NCBI GenBank assembly: GCA_964035545.1
Contig: OZ037766.1
Location: 8,503,722 to 8,567,721 of the forward strand
Direction of reading: 5' to 3'
DNA length: 64,000 nt
Origin: Bugula neritina
Taxonomy: Eukaryota > Bryozoa > Gymnolaemata > Cheilostomatida > Bugulidae
Made by a program: the position numbers and the translations under genes. Under the pieces are notes generated by a model. That model was not told the DNA's origin, ran no database searches, and saw only the letters and a program-made list of their open reading frames with translations. Shown here one piece after another: positions 25,601 to 37,811 of the stretch (within the stretch, counting starts at the first letter, position 1; each line of letters begins with the position of its first letter).

Positions 25601-28600
25601 GTAACAATTTCTAAAGTCTAAACAATGCTTAAGCCTAAGTACAACCTTATAAATGATCTAACAGAATAACTCATTCAACAATAATTAGATATTGTATGAC
25701 ATTTATGTGACTACCATACACCTGTAAAATGCAACCCTCTCATCGCACTAGACACAAAATTCAATACCCAGTGAATGGAACAATTTCAGTCACCAACATT
25801 GAAAGATAACACAGTACAACCAAAAAGTAACTGTTCGTCATGATTGGGATGACAACTCTGAATAAGAGACACAACTCTAAGAACCTTCAAATTCTGCAAT
25901 TAGAATTACTCTTTCAGAAAAATTATAATACACTCAACGCTGTAAAAAGTTTTTGCAATTTGGTTGGAATGTGTGCATGCCGATTGCTATGCTGAGTGTT
26001 GAACCTAACATAACTTCAAATTTAATTTTCAATCATAAGTTCTAACTTTTTTTTCAAGAGTGGAAAACAACAACTCACCACCATTGCCTTTGCCTTTTGA
26101 TTTAGATGCTGGGGTCACAGTTTTCTTAGTCTTATTAGCATCACTCTCAGTTGGTGGTTTGGGTGCCAGATTAGGTAACACTCCTAGAATGAGATCAAAT
26201 AGTTTAGTAATTATTTTAAACAGTTGATTATTTTGCATCTAAATCATTTTTACTTTGCAAATTTTGTCACTCATTACTTGGCTCAACAAAATTCAAGGGC
26301 TAATTTCACTTTATTTTAAATTATAAATACCACTTCTCTCACGGTAGAAAAGTAAGAAATATCTTTTTAGTATACAAGGAGGGAATGTATAGTCAGTAAG
26401 GGCAAAAAGCTAGGTAACAGAGGTGGGGTGTGAACAAACAAAAATATATTTATGTGTAAAGAAAATAGTTCATTTCTCTAAAGGTTTAATGATCAGATAA
26501 AGTTCAAAAGAAAATTTTCAACCTTTTTTTCTAAATTGGGTCATGGAGATAAAGGGCTAGTCTAGAAAAACTATCCCAAAATAAAATGTGCAAATCTAAA
26601 TAATCAATATATATGATTTTTCTAAACACTTTTTGTTAGCTACTTGTAACCCCAACATTGGCAGACATGAACTACTCAGATTTCTAGCTGACCTGACATA
26701 CTTGATGTAATTAGTTTGCTGAGGTAAGCAATTACTAAGTAAAGTAAGAGTAAATCACATCTCTCTACCACATCCCCAGGGTCACCCAATAAACTGTATG
26801 GCTACCCTGCTGCCAATAAACTATACTTGTTTAATTTGCTAGAGTCATATGCCACCATGTGCTGAATCTAGTATACATTGGCCAACAATAAACAAATAAA
26901 ATGCATAATGGAGTGCAATGAAGTACAATCTATCGGCTAATATTGTTAATAAAATTGAATTAAATATATACAAACACAAGTATTGCAATGCAGTACTTTT
27001 TGATGAGACTGACAAAGCATAGAGCAGTCAGGTTGATGCTTACTTTTCTGAGGTTGCTGAGGAATTACGCAGAGTAATACTGCAGTGGGAGCTGTGGGGG
27101 TTGTCTGTGGTTGCTTTAATGGTGGAATAGCCATCTATAACATGCAATGTATTAGGTAGAGTATCACATTAGCATAAATCTAGTTGAAAACAGAAAGTAT
27201 TATAATTTGGTATTTAATTTTATTTACTGAAAATCAGAAGTACTAATTGAAGAAAATACCTTGCCAGGGGGAGGCCCGTTTGCTGTAGCAGTGACAGCAG
27301 CTGGATTAGTTGGAGCTGAGAAACTCTGCAAAGACTGGGGTATCAGATTACTGGTAGATGTGACATTGCAAGTCACAGGAGCACCGTGCATAGCTGGAGG
27401 CGCGTACACCGTAGGTGTGTATTGCTGATGGTAATAAAGAGCCTCGGACACCTGGCCGCATGGTAGTGTAGGGGCACCATGAGTAACAAATCCCTCTGGG
27501 TGCTGCAAATCTAAATACACTGCTGATGTTAATTATCTCAACGGCACATCTTGCTGAATAATACGATATTTAAAAACTGTTGTACACAGAAAATATTTTT
27601 GCTCCATTACCAAAAGACATTGTACTAAAAAACTGTTTTCAAAAGCTAAAATATAAGTTTCAGACACATGTTGGGTGTACAATACATTACTAGTGCACCA
27701 ATAAATAATTATACAGCAAATATGTTGGCCAAAGTAAAATTAATTTCTAGAAACAATCAGAGTCAAAGTAATATTTTAGAATACAGCTACTCACTGCTCG
27801 AGTGCATTGTGGGATAGGAGGTTGTGGCTGAAGCATAGTTTGCAGTATAATTAACTGAACTGGTTGGTTGTAACTGTGTCTGGGCAGAAGATGTGGAGGG
27901 GGCGAGGAGCTGGAATTTATCAAGCCCTATATTCGTGTGGTCAGCAAGGTCTGTCAGATCATCAGTTAAGGCTAAAAATAAACACTGCTTCATCTAAATC
28001 AAAATATAAAGTACAAGTGATAGTTTGTTTATATATGAAACATGATTAGCAGCTATTGTTTGAACTGATTTCATAAAACAGTGGCAGTGTCATGACACTT
28101 CCTAGAAGTGATAAGCAATATAAAAAGTATCATTGTATTCCCCTATCCATTTAAACCAGATCTGATATAACGGTATTATGTCAATATTTTCAGCTCTTCA
28201 TGAGGTGCAGCTGTTATTGAGTCATTAGGTTTGTTACATCATGAATTAGATTGTAAATGTAGTAAATTTGTAGTTGAGGCAATCAGTAAATTCTGATATA
28301 GAGTTAGACTCTACTCTACTTGATTCTGCTGCATGCCTTCTAGACACCATTAGGTTGGAATATACTCAGCATTTACTGAACCTTGGAGATTAGGATATAG
28401 GATATTATCTAACTTCTTGCTTTATTCAAGTGCGTTGCCAGCTTAAATGCATGATAACTACCCTAAATACCAAGCCTATATTAAGGAAAAGTAACGTGAC
28501 TGTGACAGTTTATTGGGACAGACATGCTGGAACTTTTACTACCCAGAGGTCATATAAAACAAATTATTTTATTGAAAATTAAATATTTATAGCACCACTA

Positions 28601-31009
28601 CATTACTCCGCTATGACATGTGTCCATATACTGCATGTGTACTTGCTGAAATCCTAAGTTCTTGGAAAAAGGGGTTTCTATTCATATTGCAATGGTAAAC
28701 AATTTTAAACAGGATTCCATTATGCAGGCTAAAAAATTCCAATAGCCAATTGTGTACACACCTGAAGATTATTACATCACTAATCCGCAATATATTCATT
28801 TCCTCAAATATAGAGGTACCATTGGTTAGGATTTGTCCAATCACATTAGTCTATTGTCTATGTTTAGCAGTGGAGCCGGACATAACTCAAGCCTACATCC
28901 TCTATCAACTTAATCATTATGATAAAAACAAGCATTATGTTTAATTAGCATAAATGCTAATAAGAATTAAGCATTTGTAGAGAAATTGGTCAGATAAGCC
29001 GACACCCTGCATATAAATTCTCTTAAACTAAAAATTAAAATAGAATTCAAAATTAATGTTACTATATGCATGGAAGCAAACTCAATTTCTAGAGCTTAGA
29101 TACAAACTAGGGTTATCATCAATTTCTAAATACTTTTGAGCTCTGATGTATTATATTAATCATTATTAAGGACTCCTAATACAGTAACTGCTTATCTGCT
29201 GAATCGTAACAGTATTGGATAGCCTACCATTACTAACCAGAACACTACTTGCAAGAGTAAGCATAATAAAATATGGCACATAACTAAATAGTAATAAAAT
29301 GGATAATAAATCATTTATAAACATTAACGTTTTATTTTGTAGAGGCAAAAGTGGATACAGAATACTCTTAGCTGGCACTAGGCTACTAGGCAACCTATTG
29401 TTAGCTGACATTGGCAGTGTGTACCAGGAAGTTCAATGAACAAATATGACAACTTTTATACATTAACAGTATGTTATTCCGCTATAGCTATGTGTGCTAA
29501 GTTTACTGATATCATTTTTCCACCTGTTTTGCCCAAACACAGCCCAGCATGAAAATTGCCAATACCAAGCATAGGGAAAATAAAAAGATGATAACTTTAT
29601 TTACATTTTGGGAAATATATGCAAATCTACATGCAAGTACTTACAATGAAGGTTTTGGGGAAAACAACTTTGCTCAAATTCCTTATATGGGGAGTCTGAA
29701 GGGTAGAGTGTCTGATCTTCAGGTGAATTGCCACTAGCAGCACTGGAGTAAGGTGATGATAAAGTATGACTGCCGGTTGGTGAATTCATGTAAGGGAAAG
29801 TTTCAGGTGAAGGAGATGGCTGATATGGACTGTGAGAGCCTTGTACAGGAGAGTATGGTACATGGTTTGGGGAATGGTCAAGTTGCAACCTCGTATAATT
29901 GGGCACGCTTGGTGGGGAGAAATTTATTGGGTAGTGGTATTGGCTATTTGGAGAATTTGACGATGAAAAGCTGGAGCGACTTGCTGAAGAATTTTGAGAC
30001 TCAGAGTGACGATGAGCTCTTACAGACTGACCAGAGAATGGTTGGCAACCCATCTGTTCTGTTCTTACAGCAAATTTCGACTGCCCTGTATGCTGATAGT
30101 TAGGAAGATTGACATTCTGCCGGTACTGCTGATATGCCAAATTTACATATTCAGGATTTGCCAAAGACGGCACTGAGCAATTTAACACTGCATTCACATC
30201 CTGGCCACTCATTTCAGGCAATGGAGCACACTCCTGGTCTGCTCTTGGCGAAACTCTTGGTGACTTTCCAGCCACACCTTTTACAGAAGTTGGCAGAGAA
30301 CTGATGTTTAAATAATTTGAAGGATTCAACTGATTCTGGCCGATCATGCTTCCATTTTCGTAAGGAACCGAAGGATCAATACTCTCAACTGGTCGGCGAT
30401 TGCCAGGTTGAAAAGGAAATTTTGCAAAATTATTTCTTTGAGCCATTTCTAGTCTTTGATCTCTATCGATATCATATGGCAAAGGCTTTTTTACTTTGTT
30501 ATCATTAAGCAAATAAACATCTGAGTGACAATTGTTGTTGAAATATCCCATCTGCTGCTGTCGTTTCTGCCCGGGAACTGAAGATGGATAGCTATCAATT
30601 CTTACAGGTGAGCTCTAAAATTAAGTAGTTATCCAAGTAAACTATCAAGAACTTAAAATATATAATATATATAAGAATCATATTAAAAAAACTAGCATAC
30701 ACTTTAAAACCTACAGTACTATAGAAAATTTAGCCCTACCTGTTGCCCAGTGGGCACTCCCCCAACAGGATGTCTAGGAACGCCAGTGTTTTCATACTCA
30801 GGTTTTTCAGGAAGTTGCTTGGTGCTCAGCTTCCTCTCTTTTCCCATAAGCACACTTCTTTCAGCGGGCTTTGGGCGAGATTTTTCTGCCACAGATAGAG
30901 TGTCAAAAGCATCACTTAAATTCTTCAAAGTATTATGGTTGCTGGGGACTTCCACGCATGCCTGCTCCCCTGGTTCTGTCAGTCTCAAAACTGCTTTTGG
31001 GCTGCTCAT
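16672..31009 (-). CDS. Atypical I-kappa-B family protein (NFKBIZ/BCL3-like), 13 coding exons, long isoform
   Basis: Exons, 5' to 3' on the minus strand: 31009-30740, 30614-29645, 27971-27795, 27510-27260, 27134-27044, 26183-26079, 20895-20796, 20611-20494, 19249-19151, 19031-18902, 18071-17947, 17549-17268 and 16752-16672. They join in phase to 932 codons plus stop. The N-terminal ~620 residues are disordered: Ser/Pro/Tyr-rich (SPYQPSPSPETFPYMNSP), an acidic patch (LTDDLTDLADHTN), then a lysine-rich stretch (KTKKTVTPASKSKGKG) that could be a nuclear signal. Residues ~655-905 form six or seven ankyrin repeats (RTPLHYASSRG, ATALHLAVWYDG, KTALHYAVDKC, KTALHLAVSLL). The repeats resemble those of IkB-zeta most, including the insert before the last repeat and the LIxKGAxxNAKDxxRKTP end. 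No DSGxxS phosphodegron was seen, as in nuclear IkBs that bind NF-kB dimers and co-regulate transcription. The ATG lies 10 nt after a 3' splice site, so a non-coding 5' exon or spliced leader is expected. The terminal exon is the least certain: an alternative short exon near 17190 would also fit in phase. Confidence 0.85.
19296..19321 (+). repeat. Poly-G rich tract in an I-kappa-B intron
   Basis: Runs of 11, 6 and 5-6 guanines are separated by single or double adenines on the plus strand (C-rich in the transcript). It is potentially quadruplex-forming and strikingly GC-rich for this AT-rich window. Confidence 0.7.
21335..21491 (-). CDS. Alternative first coding exon of the I-kappa-B gene (short, ankyrin-only isoform)
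   Basis: ATG at 21491 opens 52 codons plus one base, ending at a good donor (CCCAG/GTAGAT). Its phase matches the acceptor of the exon at 20895, so splicing gives a 363-aa protein: a new tyrosine/asparagine-rich N-terminus (MEQTGLYAAAHTLTPYNYKF..., then YYSNYAYNQYQNMHRRARSH) directly followed by the shared ankyrin repeats, without the ~620-residue Ser/Pro region. Unlike the main start codons in the window, no 3' splice site lies just upstream, which fits a transcription start of its own around 21500-21900 inside the 5.2-kb intron. The frame is open and of non-random composition, but expression is inferred. Confidence 0.7.
21500..21900 (-). promoter_or_regulatory. Putative internal promoter of the I-kappa-B gene
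   Basis: This is the region immediately upstream of the alternative first exon. It is visibly less AT-rich than its surroundings and contains several CG dinucleotides (for example at 21586-21590, 21720-21740 and 21760). I see no unambiguous TATA box or kB motif. The call rests on position only. Confidence 0.3.
22382..23175. mobile_element. Harbinger-like MITE with TAA target-site duplication, carrying a captured hAT arm
   Basis: The ends are inverted: AGGCCTGGCCACACAATCGT at the left, and at the right the complement of AGGCCTGGCCACACCATCGT. The similarity continues through GAGAATCACACGAAA. Both ends are flanked by TAA (22379-22381 and 23176-23178). AGGCCTGG-type termini with a 3-bp TAA/TTA duplication are characteristic of PIF/Harbinger elements. 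About 380 bp of the interior (22484-22865) is nearly identical to one arm of the palindromic hAT element at 36067, so this is a composite element. No transposase frame is present. It lies in the longest intron of the I-kappa-B gene. Confidence 0.85.
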
Positions 31010-31639
31010 ATTTGCACAACTGTAAAACAAGAAAAAAACTAACTATAAGTATAGAAATAAAAAACTGATATTAATATTGTTCAGCCATTATACTTATTTC
31101 AATCTATCAATCCAAAATATAATGCCTAAACATTGAATTTAAAATTAACTACCAATAATAAAATGAAAATAAGTAGTCAACTAAAAAAAACAATTACTAT
31201 TTAAAATTTGTATATTATGGTGAAACTAGAGAAATACATGAGAGAAGAGCCTTTTCAAACTTTGAATGAGCACCAGTTACATCAAACAAAACTAACAGAA
31301 ATAATAACTTCATCAAACCTTTTGATCTATAATTTGGGTTAGAAAAAACTGTAGTTTAGTTTGAGTTTCACGGTCACTAGCACTAGGATGGATATGTGCT
31401 ACTGTTTAATTTTTAATTTCACTTCAACAATAACAATATAATATAATATCAATAATTATAATAAGTAAAACTAAAACTACGCTAATTCTAAACTAGGCGA
31501 TGACTACTAGTAATATTCATACAGTCATACTGACAATTGAAAACTTAAACAACATAACACTTGGTCTTATAGTTTTACTGCTAGTAGTAATATTAGGCTA
31601 CTAACCCTAATTTAGCAACATTAATAATTTACAAATTTT
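31010..31639. other. 5' flank of the I-kappa-B gene
   Basis: Immediately upstream of the long-isoform start on the minus strand is a strong 3' splice site (TTTTTTTCTTGTTTTACAG, AG at 31021-31020), so the real promoter lies farther right, beyond an unidentified non-coding exon, or the messenger is trans-spliced. Nothing else was recognised. Confidence 0.45.
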
Positions 31640-31656
31640 AGTATAACTGTCATACT

Positions 31657-31867
31657 AAGAGAGCAGCCATGGTCTAGGGGTTAGAGCGTTTGCCTAGTAA
31701 GCACGAAGTCATGGGTTCGAGCCGACAAAGGCCATTGGTGATGCTAGGAAGAGCATCCAGTCATAATTGCGCCTGTGCCCCATCTGAATAAGTCCTTAGC
31801 CGATTTAACAAAAACCCCTTCCATCAGGGGTTTTCTCACAGGGATGGTGACTATAAACTTGCGTGAG
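31657..31867 (+). mobile_element. tRNA-derived SINE with ~17-bp target-site duplication
   Basis: The head resembles a tRNA gene with RNA polymerase III boxes: A box TGGTCTAGGGG at 31670-31680 and B box GGTTCGAGCC at 31714-31723. A ~140-bp body follows (GATGCTAGGAAGAGCATCCAG..., conserved in the copy at 54991) and then a stem-loop (AAAACCCC/GGGGTTTT, 31811-31834) near the 3' end. It is flanked by AGTATAACTGTCATACT (31640-31656) and AGTATAATTGTCATACT (31868-31884), a one-mismatch direct repeat typical of LINE-mediated insertion. It does not fold as a functional tRNA past the B box. Confidence 0.92.
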
Positions 31868-31884
31868 AGTATAATTGTCATACT

Positions 31885-32560
31885 TATTATGACTTGGAAC
31901 TGCTGAAGTATTACCATAACTATTATTATTACTCTACTAGTATTAGACTGAGTATGAGTAACAGTATGACTATCACCATCGGTATCACTAACAGTAACTA
32001 TGAGTATGAGTATGAGTATTACTACGAATATCAGACTCAGTATCACCATAACTATGACTATGAGTATTGAGTATGAGTATGAGTTGACGTTCAACTTCAT
32101 CCATACTAGACTTGAGAACAATTCAACAAATACCAATAGTAATACTGATACTAATACTGTAATAGTAATATTAATACTCCTAAGTAATAGTTTGAGTAAC
32201 AAAAAATCTGCGATGTGCTGATTCGCATCACTGTTAGTGTTAGTGCGAGTGTCAATGTCATACCGCAGTTAGTGTAAAAATTACACAGTAAAACTAAAAC
32301 ATTGTTATAATATTATTAATAATTTTATAATAAATGGTTATGATGCATCATGCATTTATTTTTAACTTGCACATTTTGTGATTACTAAAAGTAAAAGTAA
32401 ATGCTTGTGTTGATGCTCTACTTCTATCGACGCAGTCAGAGTGAGAGATAGAGAGAGATGTCTTAGAGTTAGTCTAACTCTATGACTATAAGTATGACTA
32501 TCATTAGAGACTATCAGTATAACTATAACTATAACTTAATAAACTGTTAATAATTAATGA
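31885..32560. repeat. Degenerate triplet satellite array
   Basis: 31905-32190 has a strict three-base rhythm in which one base is nearly always A (TAT GAG TAT GAG TAT and AGT ATG AGT AAC on the plus strand). Shorter patches continue to about 32560, interrupted by ordinary AT-rich sequence (32280-32400). The long open frames across it are by-products of this periodicity. Confidence 0.75.
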
Positions 32561-33806
32561 AGTATAGCATTAACTATAAGTTATATTTAATATTCATTAT
32601 CAATAATAATATTATATTAAATTTAAAATTAATGTTCAACTTCATGTTGTGCCTAGACCAAGTCAAAGTCCAATGTCAAACTCCATGTGAGCATGAAAAT
32701 CTTCCAGATTTTACTCCTTTAAAATATTGCAGAACTTTGCTTTGCTCTGGGGGTTGTAAAATGTATAAACTTTTAATACTCACAGGAAAGATAAATATAC
32801 TTGTACTTGCAAAGCCAGATAAGGCACATGTACTTGTAGTCGCGTAGACTCAGGCTGTCGAATTCCTGCTTCCTCTTCAGCCAAATAATATTGTTAGTAC
32901 GAGTACCCTAATTCGCATTACATCAACGTTAACAGCCTAGTTTTGCTTCTAGTTGCGTTACTTATCTTACCATACGTCATATTTTTTGCTTTGTATTGGC
33001 TAATTTTTTCACCAATCAAAAATATTAATATAGCGATAAATAAAAATCATAATTACGGCCAATGGAATAAATAAAAGTTATATTTCAATGATTACAACAT
33101 TTGCATCTCCTTTCGCTCATAGTGGAATTTTGCATCTTTATTAAGACATCTTGGTCACGGTATAAATTATAGACAAGGGCATGACAAATAATGACCAGCA
33201 TGATTATATAACCTTTGTATATAATCTTATAATATTATAAACTTTTGATAATGACTAGTGAATTGTCCTTCAGAACTGTTTGTCTGTGTAAATAAACCTA
33301 AATTGAAATGCTGCTACATCATACATGCTTAGGATTTTGTCTTCTTGTTTTAGGGGTATATCACATTTTGTGCTCTTAATACTTGAACCAAATTGTGTTT
33401 GATCATTCATACTTTTATGGAGAAACTATAATAACTATAAGTTCTATTAAAATTCTAAATATAAAATAAGAATATTTTTATACATGTGTCATATTTTTAG
33501 ATAATAAAGACAGCATGCTTAGGCTTTATTATAATTTGCAGAGCAATAGTATAATTGCCGATTAAATTTAAAAGTCAAACTTTATAGCACTATAAGCACG
33601 GCTCCCAGTCCAACTAATGTACATAGACTGAATTCTAAATAAACTCTTACTCTTTTATTTGTTAACTATCAGAGCTGATCCAAAACATGACTACCTAATA
33701 TACCATTTTAAATTCAGATTATATATTAGAAATAGTTTTAGTCAAATATAACTGTACTAAAAGTATCAAAAAACTATGATTAATGTAGAAACATTGGTAA
33801 ATAGTG
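32561..33806. other. Gene-free AT-rich stretch
   Basis: No coding exon, RNA gene or clear repeat was recognised. The small open frame at 32630-32850 has no splice context and matches no family I know. Confidence 0.45.
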
Positions 33807-33814
33807 TTCTAAAT

Positions 33815-33912
33815 CAGGGGTGTCCAACCTTTCCAGAGCGAGGGCCACTGAAAGGGAAGTTCTAGTGGGAGGTCATATATCTGGCTCTGAGGCCGCCTGC
33901 TGGACAACCCTG
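33815..33912. mobile_element. Small hAT-type MITE
   Basis: This 98-bp element begins CAGGGGTGTCCAACC and ends with the inverse GGACAACCCTG. The flanks are TTCTAAAT (33807-33814) and TTTTAAAT (33913-33920), an 8-bp duplication with one mismatch. It contains the words GAGGGCCAC and GGCCGCC shared with the larger copy at 13891, of which it is probably an internal deletion derivative. Confidence 0.85.
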
Positions 33913-33920
33913 TTTTAAAT

Positions 33921-35040
33921 GCAGAAAAGCATAGGCCAATTTTTAAAATATCTAAAAGGAGGTACAAGTCAATAACCCACAAAGTAAAAAATGTGCTACT
34001 TGTATAGAACTAATAGGCTGAGTATCTGTGCAGAACAAATTTTTAACTTAATTATGAGTTTTATGCTTGTACTCATAGGAAAACATAAATATTGCATAGA
34101 AATGTTGATGCCTACTTTCAAGCTATTTAGATCAATTGATTCTTTATAGTAAATATCGTTCATGCAAAGTTTTTCAACAGTGCAAAGTAGCTTATTAATT
34201 ACCTAGTTTTTGTGTGAATTTGTATAACTGGTCGAAATTTAACAAATCAGGAACCACGCAATTGTAATGATTGATAAACTTCAATATGTAGACGCTTAAA
34301 GATTATTCATTTTATAGCTTGCAGGTTATAAACAAATTAAATTTTGTTTATCAAAATTTTGCAAACTTGTTCCAAAATTGCTTAATAATAAAACAGTAAG
34401 ATTTATTGTGAAAAAGCTATTAATTGGGAAACAACTTGTGACGAGAAATTTTAAACTTTTTATTAGACAAAAATAATGATTAATTTCAACTCAAGAATTA
34501 TATTAAGTGAACTTTATTATAGCACATCAGTTATAGTGTCATACTAGTAAAAAGTGAGCTATGATCTCAATATTATTATATATTTAATTGTATGTTTTTA
34601 AATTTAAAACATACAATTTCAGTTATAATTATTGGGCTTAGTAAAACCTTTCGGTTGTAGTTATGTTCTCTAGCAAGGCTGTAATTTATCAGTTATTGCC
34701 ACTAAATATAGGCATATATTATTATATGTTATATTTTAATAGTAACTGGCCTGTGGTTGTTCTCCATTGATCAGAGTCTGTTTGATCAGCATTATATGAA
34801 GTTATGCACAGCCTGCATTCCTTATAAGCACTGAAATTGCGAAGAAGTAATTGACAGAGAGTTGCTTCTTATTAGCTAGTTTTATTTCATGGGTTATGTT
34901 TTTTATTTTTTTATTTTATTATGATGAAAATTTTATTGTCAACTTCTCTTGCGTTTTGAGAGTTGTCACCCCGCAGTTTTATGTAAGTGGCCCAATAGTT
35001 TTTGTTCTGTAGCACATGGAAAAACTGACTCTAACTAAAG
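33921..35040. other. Gene-free AT-rich stretch
   Basis: Nothing was recognised here on either strand. Confidence 0.4.
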
Positions 35041-35054
35041 CCATCTCATTGAGC

Positions 35055-35350
35055 GTAATATATATATATATTGATTGAAATATAATATATTGTGCAATGT
35101 GTAGCATTTTTGTTAGTATTTTGTTCCATTGGCTTTCAGTAGCTTCAATGTTGGTTATACTTATATATCTACTTAAAACTAATGACTCCTCCTAATTTTA
35201 ATTTTATATAATATAATATAATTTATTGTATAATATTATAAATATAACCAGCATTGAAACTACTGAAAGCAAATGGAACAAAATACCAACAAAAGTGCTA
35301 CACATTGCACAATACATTATGTTTCAGTCGATACATATCATGCTGCAGTG
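35055..35350. repeat. Long inverted repeat (hairpin) with ~100-bp arms
   Basis: The left arm (about 35055-35160) and right arm (about 35242-35345) are reverse complements with only scattered mismatches over the core (GTGCAATGTGTAGCA, TTTTGTTCCATT, GCTTTCAGTAG). The arms are separated by about 80 bp of AT-rich loop. Target-site duplications were not found. It could be a MITE or a fold-back element; if transcribed it would form a long double-stranded hairpin. Confidence 0.75.
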
Positions 35351-36066
35351 TATTTTTGAAACAGTCAGCTTTGTACATGAAGGATCAACATTCTGTACTA
35401 CTTACTTCTTACTCTTACGTAATATTATTTTCCAGTGATATATATATATAGGTTTATAACTAATTTGACTGTTGAAAATTATACTGTCAATATTGTTTAA
35501 TTGTTGCATTATTAGCAAACAGATTATTTATTATACATTTGTCGGTGCCACCATTGCTATATATTTTTCTCTTCAACCATTTATACCGGTTTACATATAT
35601 GCCCAACGCCTTCCTTCACGATCCAGACAAAGAACTTCTAGCCAAATAGAGCCATAAATGATGTATGTAGTTGTTAGGACTTTATTGATGAAAGGAGTGC
35701 ATTCGACATTGAATGGCTAGGATACGTATTCGTTGTTGATCGCTTTGAGGAACTCATTAATTTTTTAACATAAAATTCAAAGCCTGTTAAAATTTTATAT
35801 ATGAAAGTTTGTTGGCTATCCAATTTCCACAGCCGTTAAACAATGGAAATTTTATGCAAAACAACATGACTGCTGCTTAGAAAAGTTGAAACTAAGTTTT
35901 TCTTTCAGACCAGGCTTTCACTCACGAAATAAGCACCTCCGAGTTGGGGGTGACTAAGTGTAGCAGTTTGGGGGGTCTCGAGTTTGGAGTTGGGATCATA
36001 ACTCCAAATACGAAATACCTCTTAGCTAAAATCGTCTTTCTACTCCAAATCGGAGCTGCTCCGCCC

Positions 36067-36504
36067 CAGTGTGGTATATTTAAGAGTGTTGCCATTAGCA
36101 AATCTTACGGAATCATATGGGCGCCATTATGCCGAGATTGGTACCGCGAGTTTATATAAGTTATAAAGGAAAAATTTTGCCACTTTTGTTATTTTATTTT
36201 TTTTCTATTTTATGTGTACATTTTTCTTAATTTTTTTTATTGGTAAAATTTTTAAACACATTTTTAATGCACATAAAATTAAAAGAAAAATTAAAACTCA
36301 ATCATGCACATAAATACAAAGCTATAAAGTTAAAGCTTCGCTGTGATTACAATGTGAATATGAATTGAATAATGCTTGCAATAACCATTATACACAAAAT
36401 ACGTTACAGTTGCTATAAATGTAAGACTAGTTAATTGGATGCAAATAGGCACGGTAATACTACTTAATTTATGCTATTTTTGAATTTTGTAGTAAATATT
36501 TGGC

Positions 36505-36567
<63 letters not shown>

Positions 36568-37757
36568 TTATATATATATAATATATAATATTATTATATG
36601 TATATATATATATATTATATATAATATCATTATATATATAATGTATATAATTTAATATATAATATAATAATATATTATATATGATATTTTTATATATATA
36701 ATATAATATATAATATAATAATATATTATATATGATATTATTATATATATAATATATATATATAATATAATATATAATATAATATTATAATATATATATA
36801 TATATTATATATGATATTATTATATATATAATATATAATATATTATTGTATAATATATTATTATAATATATATATATATCATATATAATATAATATATAA
36901 TATAATAATATATTATATATGATATTATATATATAATATATATATAATATAATATATAATATATTAATATATAATATATTATTATAATATATATATATTG
37001 TTATAATATATATATATATTATATATAATATTATTATACTTGTATAATATATATATAATATAATATATAATAATATATAATATATTATTATAATATATAT
37101 ATATATTATAAATAATATAATATAATAATATATTTTATATGATATTATATATATATAATATAATATAATAATATATGATATATTATTCTAATATATATAT
37201 ATATTATTATAATATATATATATATTATATATAATATTATTATACTTGTATAATATATATATAATATAATATAATATATAATATATAATAATATATTTTA
37301 TATGATATTATATATATATAATATATATATAATATAATATATAATATAATAATATATAATATATTATTCTAATATATATATATATATCATTATAATATAT
37401 ATATATTATATATAATATTATTATACTTGTATAATATATATAATATAATATAATATATAATATATAATAATATATAATATATTATTATAATATATATATA
37501 TATTTTGTAAATAATATAATATAATAGTATATTTTATATGATATATATATATAATATAATATATAATATAATAATATATTATATTATTATATTATATAAT
37601 ATATTATTATAATATATATATATTATATATAATATTATTATACTTATATAATATATATATAATATAACAATATATAATATAAAAATATATAATATATATA
37701 TAATATAACAATATATAATATAAAAATATATAATATATCATTATAATATATATATAG

Positions 37758-37811
<54 letters not shown>

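Noticed and set aside
16672-31009. Relish/p105-type NF-kappa-B precursor
   Set aside because: No Rel homology domain exons were found in the chain, and the N-terminal exons are Ser/Pro-rich disordered sequence.
31657-31730. Functional tRNA gene
   Set aside because: The A and B boxes are present, but the sequence continues into a SINE body with target-site duplications and a diverged second copy exists.
31744-32202. 152-codon minus-strand frame and overlapping plus-strand frames
   Set aside because: They arise from the three-base periodicity of the satellite and from the SINE; composition is Ile/Leu/Val or Ser/Met repeats with no start or splice context.
32557-32847. 96-codon plus-strand frame with a cysteine-containing centre
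   Set aside because: The first third is low-complexity Asn/Ile/Leu from AT-rich DNA; there are no splice sites and no recognisable family.
36508-37808. CRISPR-like or centromeric array
   Set aside because: There is no repeat-spacer structure; the tract is enclosed by inverted hAT arms, which explains its position.
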